Source: Sulfurimonas sp. (GTDB lineage Bacteria; Campylobacterota; Campylobacteria; Campylobacterales; Sulfurimonadaceae). From it: a DNA stretch of 5,344 nucleotides. Made by a program: the position numbers and the translations under genes. Below the pieces are notes generated by a model. That model was not told the origin of the DNA and searched no databases. It was given only the letters and a program-made list of their open reading frames with translations. Position 1 is the first letter of the stretch; every line of letters begins with the position of its first letter. The DNA is taken from NCBI GenBank assembly GCA_021157485.1, contig JAGGWO010000218.1, positions 1 through 5,344 of the forward strand, written 5' to 3'. Below are positions 1-5,344 of the stretch, piece after piece.

Positions 1-364
1 GTGTTTCATAAGAATCACTCATTTTCTCATAACCTAAACCAGCTTTAGCTAGTGGAGTGATAAAGCCAAGTTTATCATACTCATAAACACCATTTAGCGC
101 AACACGCCATACATCTGTATCTGGACTTGAAGGTAGTTTATATGTGTTGTAATCTGCTTTAGAATAAAGAATAGAAAGTTCAGGTTTGATTACAGAATCA
201 TAACCATTGTATTGTAATTCAGCACCAAAAACTGCATAATCATCAAGGTCAATATTACCCTCAGTGATGTTATATCCGATTAGAGGAGTAATCTCGTAGT
301 TGTACTCTGTAGCCATTGCCACAGTTCCCAATATAAGTGCCGGTATTAATAGAAGTCTTGTCAT
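1..364 (-). CDS. Outer-membrane beta-barrel protein (OmpA-like N-terminal barrel), 3' part outside window
   Basis: The reading frame starts at the ATG complementary to 362-364 and stays open for 121 codons to the left edge, so the C-terminus is missing. AAGGA (complement of 371-375) precedes the start by 6 bases. Residues 1-18 form a signal peptide: Arg3, a hydrophobic run at 4-16, and an AMA cleavage motif before Thr19. The mature part shows alternating polar and hydrophobic stretches rich in Tyr and Gly, typical of outer-membrane beta strands: about residues 21-33, 43-53, 58-72, 85-97 and 100-113. The segment FITPLAKAGLGYE resembles strands of OmpA-type barrels. Whether a C-terminal peptidoglycan-binding OmpA domain follows cannot be seen. 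Location in the outer membrane is inferred; the role (structural, porin or adhesin) is unknown. It lies 60 bases after leuC on the same strand but has its own promoter-like element, so it is probably not simply part of a leu operon. Confidence 0.8.
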   Translation of the reverse strand, partial: MTRLLLIPALILGTVAMATEYNYEITPLIGYNITEGNIDLDDYAVFGAELQYNGYDSVIKPELSILYSKADYNTYKLPSSPDTDVWRVALNGVYEYDKLGFITPLAKAGLGYEKMSDSYET

Positions 365-389
365 TAATTGTCCTTAAAAAATTTTCATG

Positions 390-398
390 ATTTTATCA
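390..398 (-). promoter_or_regulatory. Extended -10 promoter element of the outer-membrane protein gene
   Basis: On the minus strand the sequence reads TGATAAAAT: TAAAAT (complement of 390-395) differs from TATAAT at one position and is preceded by the extended -10 motif TGN. The predicted transcript start near 383 gives an untranslated leader of about 19 bases holding the AAGGA ribosome binding site. No convincing -35 hexamer is present, which is normal for the main sigma factor of Campylobacterota. It sits in the 60-base gap after leuC. Confidence 0.55.
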
Positions 399-424
399 CA
401 AAAATCTTAAAATCCTGTTATATT

Positions 425-1684
425 TTATCTTGGATCTGTTATATATCCTGTAATTGCAGATATAGCTGCAACAGCAGAGTTTGCTAAATAAACTTTTGAG
501 CTACGGCTTCCCATACGACCAACAAAGTTACGGTTTGTTGTTGATACTGCAACCTCTTCATCACCAAGAATTCCCATATATCCACCAAGGCATGCTCCAC
601 AAGTTGGGTTTGAAACAACTCCACCAGCATCTATGATAATATCCATATATCCAAGTCTAGAGGCTTCTTTTAAAATTCTTTGAGTCGCCGGAGTTACGAT
701 TAAACGTACATCAGGATGAACTTTTTGACCTTTTAATATCTCAGCAGCAATCTTTAAATCACCCAAGCGACCATTTGTACAGCTTCCAATAAAAGCTTGG
801 TCAATTTTAATATGATCTTTTACTGCTTGAGAAATTGAGTGACCATTTGATGGCAAGAATGGATACGCAATAACCGGCTCAAGATTGGCTACATCAATAT
901 CTAGAACTAAACAATAAGTTGCATCTTCATCGGAGTGGTGAATTCTAGGCTCACGTGCTAAATTTTTATCTGCTAAAAATTCTTTAGTGATATCATCGTA
1001 AGCCACAATTCCACTTTTAGCACCAGCTTCGATAGCCATGTTACACATAGAAAATCTATCGTCCATATTTAAGTGAGGAATTGTACTACCTGTAAACTCC
1101 AAAGTTTTGTAAAGCGCTCCATCAACACCAATTAGGCGAATGATTTCAAGGATAATGTCTTTACCAGTAGTATGAAGTCCCGGTTTTCCACTAAGATTTA
1201 CTTTAATTGACTCAGGAACTTTAAACCAGTTACCACCACTAATCATTGCAAACGCAAGGTCAGTTGAGCCCATACCCGTAGAAAACGCACCTAATGCACC
1301 ATGCGTACAAGTATGTGAATCAGCACCTATGATTACATCACCAGGAACTACAAGACCTTTTTCTGGCAAAAGGGCATGCTCGATTCCCATATCATGTTCA
1401 TCAAAAAAGTTTTTAAGTTTATGTTTTTTTGCAAATTGACGAGAGATTTTAGCTTGATTTGCAGATGCAATATCTTTTGCTGGAATAAAGTGGTCAAGAA
1501 CTATAGAAAATCCATCAGGATTAGCAAGTTTCTCTGCACCACTTAAGTTAAACGCTGAGATAGAGATAGGAGTAGTAATGTCATTTCCGATAACCATGTC
1601 TATGTTTGAGCGGATAATTTCACCAGCAAAAACTTCTCTGCCAACATGCTCTGAAAATATCTTTTCTGTTATTGTTTGAGCCAT
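425..1684 (-). CDS. leuC: 3-isopropylmalate dehydratase large subunit (LeuC, HacA-like short type)
   Basis: This is the large subunit of isopropylmalate isomerase, which interconverts 2- and 3-isopropylmalate in leucine synthesis in the cytoplasm, together with the small subunit LeuD. The 419-residue protein has the length of the short archaeal-type LeuC/HacA branch rather than the roughly 465-residue enterobacterial type. The aconitase signatures are clear: GADSHTCTHGA (120-130), SCTNGR with Cys302, and NPTCGACLGG with Cys362 and Cys365. These three Cys bind the catalytic [4Fe-4S] cluster. The NRNFVGRMGS segment (384-393) belongs to the active site. The ATG at 1682-1684 has AAAGG 7 bases upstream. 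No leuD follows; the next gene is an unrelated barrel protein. Substrate choice in this family depends largely on the small subunit, so homoaconitase or a related dehydratase cannot be fully excluded, but LeuC is by far the likeliest. Confidence 0.93.
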   Translation of the reverse strand: MAQTITEKIFSEHVGREVFAGEIIRSNIDMVIGNDITTPISISAFNLSGAEKLANPDGFSIVLDHFIPAKDIASANQAKISRQFAKKHKLKNFFDEHDMGIEHALLPEKGLVVPGDVIIGADSHTCTHGALGAFSTGMGSTDLAFAMISGGNWFKVPESIKVNLSGKPGLHTTGKDIILEIIRLIGVDGALYKTLEFTGSTIPHLNMDDRFSMCNMAIEAGAKSGIVAYDDITKEFLADKNLAREPRIHHSDEDATYCLVLDIDVANLEPVIAYPFLPSNGHSISQAVKDHIKIDQAFIGSCTNGRLGDLKIAAEILKGQKVHPDVRLIVTPATQRILKEASRLGYMDIIIDAGGVVSNPTCGACLGGYMGILGDEEVAVSTTNRNFVGRMGSRSSKVYLANSAVAAISAITGYITDPR

Positions 1685-1729
1685 TTCGAACCTTTATTTA
1701 GTAGTAATACTTTTATAATTAATTTTGCG

Positions 1730-1738
1730 ATTATACCA
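1730..1738 (-). promoter_or_regulatory. Extended -10 promoter of leuC
   Basis: The minus strand reads TGGTATAAT: a perfect TATAAT (complement of 1730-1735) preceded by TGN. The predicted transcript start is near 1723, giving a leader of about 38 bases that contains AAAGG before the leuC ATG. It lies in the 71-base gap after the upstream gene, so leuC can be transcribed on its own. No leader peptide rich in leucine codons and no attenuator-like hairpin is visible in this short leader. Confidence 0.7.
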
Positions 1739-1755
1739 TTTAAGATTTAAAGTTA

Positions 1756-2259
1756 CTATATCTGATACTTTAAAGCTTTTTTTATAAACTCTGTTGAACA
1801 GAAAAATATTGCTACAAAGATAGGATTTAGAACAACATTGTCATCTTCTATTGTTTCAAAAACTTTAAAATCAAATCCACTGCCATCTTTATGATTTTGT
1901 GGAGTTACTATAAACTCTACGGGTGCTAAAGTTCTTACCATGTTGACAATAGCTTTTCTTTTTTTACTATTTTCTTCACTCAAAATATTGAAATCAGGAT
2001 CTTCAGAACTTCTATGAGCCGTTAAAATTTCTTCTAAAACCTCTACCTTATCTTTAAAAACCACTTTATTCCATTTGATAATTGTGTTCTCAGATGCTAT
2101 TTGACATCCTTTAAACATTAAAGCATTTGGTTTTTGCTTTTTCATCGCTTCTACAAGAGCTAAAAGAAAGTTCGCACCGCCAACATTTTCAGCCGCTTTG
2201 TTCATAAAAAGATGTATTAGGGCCTTCGTATCTTCACTCTGCTTGTTAAAATTACACAT
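1756..2259 (-). CDS. Uncharacterised protein of 167 residues, divergent from nifS
   Basis: I do not recognise a family. The frame can be extended to a TTG at 2290-2292, but I place the start at the ATG complementary to 2257-2259. AAAGG lies 8 bases before that ATG, and a perfect TATAAT at 2292-2297 would put the transcript start near 2285, downstream of the TTG. The 167-residue product (MCNFNKQ...KALKYQI) has no signal peptide. It looks mixed alpha/beta, with a probable N-terminal helical region (about 9-41), a charged Lys/Glu-rich middle (about 63-104) and a hydrophobic stretch near the end (NVVLNPIFVAIFFC, 141-154). That stretch is short and sits in an otherwise soluble-looking protein, so it may be a buried strand or helix rather than a membrane anchor. 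Cys residues occur at 2, 52 and 154 without a metal-binding CxxC pattern. It is transcribed away from nifS and shares its intergenic region. Function unknown. Confidence 0.75.
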   Translation of the reverse strand: MCNFNKQSEDTKALIHLFMNKAAENVGGANFLLALVEAMKKQKPNALMFKGCQIASENTIIKWNKVVFKDKVEVLEEILTAHRSSEDPDFNILSEENSKKRKAIVNMVRTLAPVEFIVTPQNHKDGSGFDFKVFETIEDDNVVLNPIFVAIFFCSTEFIKKALKYQI

Positions 2260-2291
2260 ATTTTCTACCTTTAATAGCTTATATAAACGCA

Positions 2292-2297
2292 ATTATA
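2292..2297 (-). promoter_or_regulatory. -10 promoter box of the uncharacterised gene
   Basis: A perfect TATAAT on the minus strand (complement of 2292-2297) lies 32 bases before the chosen ATG. The predicted transcript start near 2285 gives a leader of about 26 bases that includes AAAGGTAG as ribosome binding site. No TGN extension and no clear -35 hexamer are present; the upstream DNA is AT-rich. This element settles the choice of start codon for the gene. Confidence 0.65.
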
Positions 2298-2373
2298 CCC
2301 TTTTTAAATACTTCCTTAATTCTTAAATAAAAGATTAAGTCATTTACTCTTAAGCGAATGCTAATAACAAAGC

Positions 2374-2379
2374 TATTAT
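2374..2379 (+). promoter_or_regulatory. Possible -10 promoter box of nifS-nifU
   Basis: TATTAT matches TATAAT at 5 of 6 positions. If used, transcription would start near 2386 and leave a leader of about 122 bases before nifS, containing the three palindromes listed below. There is no TGN extension and only a poor -35 match. No better -10 box is visible on the plus strand between here and nifS; TAGACT at 2463-2468 (4 of 6) is a weaker alternative that would start transcription at the Fur-box-like site. Confidence 0.35.
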
Positions 2380-2397
2380 GATGTCAGAACTAAAAGA

Positions 2398-2412
2398 AGA
2401 CAAAAATTGTCT
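2398..2412. repeat. Perfect palindrome AGACAA-AAA-TTGTCT
   Basis: Two 6-base arms, AGACAA and TTGTCT, are exact reverse complements around a central AAA. The site lies about 96 bases before the nifS start, just after the likely transcript start. It could be a protein operator or a small hairpin; a 3-base loop with AT-rich closing pairs would be weak as RNA, so a DNA site is somewhat likelier. The AGAC/GTCT half-sites reappear in the next palindrome with the same 7-base separation but in the opposite order. Confidence 0.45.
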
Positions 2413-2444
2413 GATTTAAAAAAGACTAGGTTAAAAGCCGTCAG

Positions 2445-2474
2445 TGCAATAAGTCTACCAAATAGACTTATGCA
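2445..2474. repeat. Long inverted repeat before nifS (possible operator or leader hairpin)
   Basis: The arms ATAAGTCTA (2449-2457) and TAGACTTAT (2463-2471) are exact reverse complements around CCAAA. Allowing one unpaired A in the left arm, pairing continues with TGC outside, giving 12 paired bases per arm (2445-2457 and 2463-2474). It lies directly before the Fur-box-like site and shares base 2474 with it. No T-run follows, so it is not a simple intrinsic terminator. It could be the operator of a dimeric regulator or a stable hairpin in the nifS leader. I could not match it convincingly to the IscR or NsrR consensus as I recall them. Confidence 0.6.
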
Positions 2475-2489
2475 ATGAAAATCATTCTT
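2471..2489. promoter_or_regulatory. Fur-box-like site before nifS
   Basis: The core AATGAAAATCATT (2474-2486) is a perfect palindrome of 5-base arms around AAA. It matches the central 13 bases of the classical Fur box GATAATGATAATCATTATC at 12 positions; over all 19 bases the match is 13. It ends 8 bases before the GAAGAGG ribosome binding site of nifS (2495-2501), a place where bound Fur could block transcription. Iron- and Fur-dependent control of nifS has been reported in Helicobacter pylori, of the same phylum, which makes the assignment plausible. Binding itself is inferred. Confidence 0.55.
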
Positions 2490-2504
2490 AAAATGAAGAG
2501 GTAA

Positions 2505-3722
<1,218 letters not shown>

Positions 3723-3756
3723 AATAAACTAAAAAATATAAATAAAGGAGAATATT

Positions 3757-4737
3757 ATGGCAAAAGCAGATATGTTAGGCGAGTCTCTATGGGACGCTTA
3801 CTCAAATAAAGTTACGACATTAATGAACAACCCTCAACACCAAGGTGAATTATTTCAAGGTGAGGTTGAAAAACGCGGTAACAAACTAATTGTTGCTGAC
3901 TTTGGAGCAGAATCTTGTGGTGATGCAGTACGTCTTTACTGGGAAATTGACCCAAAAACAGACACTATTATAAACTCAAAATTTAAATCTTTTGGTTGTG
4001 GTACAGCTATCGCATCTTCAGATGTTATGACTGAGCTTTGTATTGGTAAAACAGTTCAAGAGGCTGTTAAAATTACAAATATCGATGTTGAACTAGCTCT
4101 TCGTGATGATCCTGAAACACCAGCAGTCCCACCTCAAAAAATGCACTGTTCAGTAATGGCTTATGATGTTATCAAAAAAGCTGCTGGACTTTACATGGGT
4201 GTTGATGCTGAGAGTTTTGAAGAAGAGATTATCGTTTGTGAATGTGCTCGTGTTAGCTTAACAACTCTTCAAGAAGTTATTAAGTTAAATGACCTTACAA
4301 CTATTGAGCAGATTACAGATTACACTAAAGCTGGTGGCTTTTGTAAATCTTGTATCAAACCTGGTGGTCACGAAGCTCGTGAGTATTACTTAGTAGATAT
4401 CTTAGCTGACACTCGTAAAGAGATGGATGAAGAAAAAATGAAAGCTGCCGCAGATGCAAGTGCTGGTGGTGAAGCTAAGTTTGAAGAGATGACTCTTGTT
4501 CAGCAGATAAAAGCTGTTGATGCTGTAATCGATGAAAATGTACGTCAATTCCTAATCATGGACGGTGGAGATATGGAAGTTATCGACATTAAAAAATCTG
4601 ATGAGAACATAGATATCTATATCCGTTATCTTGGTGCTTGTAATGGTTGTGCTTCATCTGCAACAGGTACACTTTACGCAATAGAATCAACTCTTAAAGA
4701 GAAACTTTCTAAAAATATTCGCGTTCTACCAATTTAA
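3757..4737 (+). CDS. nifU: Fe-S cluster assembly scaffold NifU (three-domain)
   Basis: NifU is the scaffold on which Fe-S clusters are built from NifS-derived sulfur before transfer to target proteins. The 326-residue protein shows the full three-domain form. The N-terminal IscU-like domain (about 5-150) has cluster ligands Cys54 in AESCGDAV, Cys81 in FGCGTA and Cys131 in MHCSVMA, with Asp56 as the conserved aspartate. The central [2Fe-2S] ferredoxin-like domain (about 158-205) has Cys161, Cys163, Cys196 and Cys199. An acidic, Ala-rich linker (about 218-245) leads to the C-terminal Nfu domain (about 247-326) with Cys295-x-x-Cys298 in GACNGCASS. A strong AAAGGAG lies 6 bases before the ATG. 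The 34-base gap from nifS has no promoter or terminator, so the two genes form an operon. The gene ends at a hairpin that begins in its stop codon. Confidence 0.96.
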   Translation: MAKADMLGESLWDAYSNKVTTLMNNPQHQGELFQGEVEKRGNKLIVADFGAESCGDAVRLYWEIDPKTDTIINSKFKSFGCGTAIASSDVMTELCIGKTVQEAVKITNIDVELALRDDPETPAVPPQKMHCSVMAYDVIKKAAGLYMGVDAESFEEEIIVCECARVSLTTLQEVIKLNDLTTIEQITDYTKAGGFCKSCIKPGGHEAREYYLVDILADTRKEMDEEKMKAAADASAGGEAKFEEMTLVQQIKAVDAVIDENVRQFLIMDGGDMEVIDIKKSDENIDIYIRYLGACNGCASSATGTLYAIESTLKEKLSKNIRVLPI

Positions 4738-4767
4738 TTAATTGCAGGAGTTTCCTGCTTTTAATTA
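4735..4767. terminator. Probable intrinsic terminator after nifU
   Basis: A perfect 6-bp GC-containing stem, GCAGGA and TCCTGC, closes a GTT loop (4744-4758) and is followed by TTTT. Pairing continues outward: 15-base arms (4735-4749 and 4753-4767) match at 13 positions, with a two-base mismatch. The left arm begins in the nifU stop codon. The T-run is short and interrupted (TTTTAATTA), so termination may be incomplete, and some read-through into the oxygenase gene is possible. A-rich sequence on the other side also makes it weakly bidirectional in form. Confidence 0.65.
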
Positions 4768-4775
4768 CCCCCTCT

Positions 4776-4799
4776 AAATACTTTCGTTAAAATACTTTC
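4776..4799 (+). repeat. Short direct repeat AAATACTTTC x2 before the oxygenase gene
   Basis: The 10-base unit AAATACTTTC occurs at 4776-4785 and 4790-4799, separated by GTTA, a 14-base period. The second copy ends directly at the ATG and overlaps the putative -10 box. It may be a small local duplication or a regulator site; no function is shown. Confidence 0.5.
4788..4793 (+). promoter_or_regulatory. Putative -10 box of the oxygenase gene (leaderless start)
   Basis: TAAAAT matches TATAAT at 5 of 6 positions. Six bases separate it from the ATG at 4800, so transcription would be expected to begin at or next to the A of the start codon. TTACCC at 4765-4770, 17 bases upstream, is a weak -35 match (3 of 6). 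No Shine-Dalgarno sequence lies before the ATG, in contrast to every other gene in this window. Confidence 0.5.
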
Positions 4800-5344
4800 A
4801 TGTATGAAAAACTTTACTCAAATATTACTAATGCACTTGTAGAAGATGGCTATATTGTACTCCAGAATGCACTTGATAAAAATCTCTCGTCTAACCTTCT
4901 AAAGTCTGCACAAAATGAACCAGATTTTAAAAGAGCTGGAATATCTGGTGCAGGTGATTTACATCTTGATAACCAAAGACGTAGAGATAAGATACACTGG
5001 CTAGATAATATAGATGAGGCTCAAAAAGAGTTCTTAGAGTTTACAAATGGACTTAAAGAGTATCTTAACCATTCACTCTATGTAGGACTCTCATATTATG
5101 AATCACACTTCGCTATCTATGATGAAGGAGATTTTTATGAAACTCACTTAGATGCATTTAAAAATTCTAAAAATCGTGTAGTGACTACTGTCTATTATCT
5201 TAATGATGAGTGGAATAAGAATGATGGTGGAGAGTTGATAGTTTATGATGAAAATAATGAAGAGATTGCTAAAGTAATGCCAAATGCTAATACATTAGTA
5301 GTTTTTATGAGTGAAAAATTTCCGCATGAAGTTTTGAGTACGAA
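4800..5344 (+). CDS. 2-oxoglutarate/Fe(II) oxygenase, prolyl-hydroxylase (PHD/EGLN, SM-20) type, 3' end outside window
   Basis: The frame opens at ATG 4800-4802 and continues for 181 codons to the right edge. The product resembles non-haem iron oxygenases that use 2-oxoglutarate and O2 to hydroxylate a substrate, often a prolyl residue. Visible hallmarks are THLDA with His116 and Asp118, and FPHEV with His176, together the HxD...H iron triad. TVYYLNDEW (129-137) and DGGELIVY (142-149) are core strands. RRRDKIHWLD (60-69) resembles the RGDKITW segment of animal PHD/EGLN enzymes, as I remember it. The Arg that binds 2-oxoglutarate should lie just beyond the edge. An ATG at 4804 is in another frame and stops after 12 codons. 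There is no signal peptide, so the enzyme is cytoplasmic. It follows nifU by 62 bases, past a hairpin, and probably has its own promoter. Bacterial relatives act on translation factors such as EF-Tu in Pseudomonas; the substrate here is unknown. Confidence 0.85.
   Translation, partial: MYEKLYSNITNALVEDGYIVLQNALDKNLSSNLLKSAQNEPDFKRAGISGAGDLHLDNQRRRDKIHWLDNIDEAQKEFLEFTNGLKEYLNHSLYVGLSYYESHFAIYDEGDFYETHLDAFKNSKNRVVTTVYYLNDEWNKNDGGELIVYDENNEEIAKVMPNANTLVVFMSEKFPHEVLST

Noticed and set aside
365..424. A terminator between leuC and the barrel-protein gene (GATTTT...AAAATC arms)
   Set aside because: The arms are six AT-rich bases around a 14-base loop, and the right arm overlaps the promoter of the next gene; too weak to call.
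2260..2292. N-terminal extension of the 167-residue protein from a TTG at 2290-2292 (11 extra residues)
   Set aside because: A perfect TATAAT abuts and slightly overlaps the TTG, so the transcript would start downstream of it, and the internal ATG at 2257-2259 has a good AAAGG site.
2315..2339. Inverted repeat CTTAAT(T)CTT / AAGATTAAG in the intergenic region
   Set aside because: The arms are AT-rich with one bulged base and no following T-run or nearby feature; it may be chance, and I assign no function.
2354..2372. A second Fur-like site, GCGAATGCTAATAACAAAG
   Set aside because: It matches the classical box at only about 11 of 19 positions and is not palindromic; AT-rich DNA yields such matches easily.
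2378..2419. A 13-codon open frame (MMSELKEDKNCLI) as a Cys-containing leader peptide before nifS
   Set aside because: It has no Shine-Dalgarno sequence, and its first ATG overlaps the only plausible -10 box, so it would not be on the transcript. A short frame of this size is expected by chance.
4804..4842. Alternative start ATG at 4804 for the downstream gene
   Set aside because: That frame reaches a stop at 4840-4842 after 12 codons; the frame from 4800 stays open to the edge and encodes recognisable oxygenase motifs.

Overview
The window looks like chromosome of a free-living Campylobacterota (Epsilonproteobacteria) member, most like Sulfurimonas or a close relative. The evidence is the AT-rich sequence, the TATAAT-type -10 boxes without clear -35 boxes, and the nifS-nifU pair that serves as the general Fe-S assembly system in this phylum. 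The genus is inferred from gene character, not from any search. I see no mobile element, CRISPR array, tRNA or rRNA.

Layout. The left half is on the minus strand. From right to left it holds a small uncharacterised protein (1756-2259), leuC for the large subunit of 3-isopropylmalate dehydratase (425-1684), and the 5' part of an outer-membrane beta-barrel protein gene that runs off the left edge (1-364). Each of the three has its own recognisable -10 element and Shine-Dalgarno sequence, so they are probably separate transcription units. The right half is on the plus strand: nifS (2508-3722), nifU (3757-4737), a hairpin that starts in the nifU stop codon, and the 5' part of a 2-oxoglutarate/Fe(II) oxygenase gene of the prolyl-hydroxylase (PHD/EGLN) type that runs off the right edge (4800-5344).

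How the genes work together. NifS takes sulfur from cysteine and NifU builds and passes on Fe-S clusters. The pair almost certainly forms one operon with a 34-base gap. LeuC is itself a [4Fe-4S] enzyme and so a likely client. The oxygenase depends on mononuclear iron but seems to have its own promoter.

The most interesting part is the 248-base divergent region between the small protein and nifS. Within about 90 bases before nifS lie three perfect or near-perfect palindromes. One, directly before the nifS ribosome binding site, matches the core of the Fur box at 12 of 13 positions. The next one upstream is a 12-bp stem with one bulge that abuts it. A third, AGACAA-AAA-TTGTCT, lies further upstream. 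This suggests iron control of the Fe-S assembly operon, perhaps with a second regulator or a structured leader. The oxygenase gene may be translated from a leaderless mRNA. I found no clearly new multi-gene system; the novelty here is in regulation.
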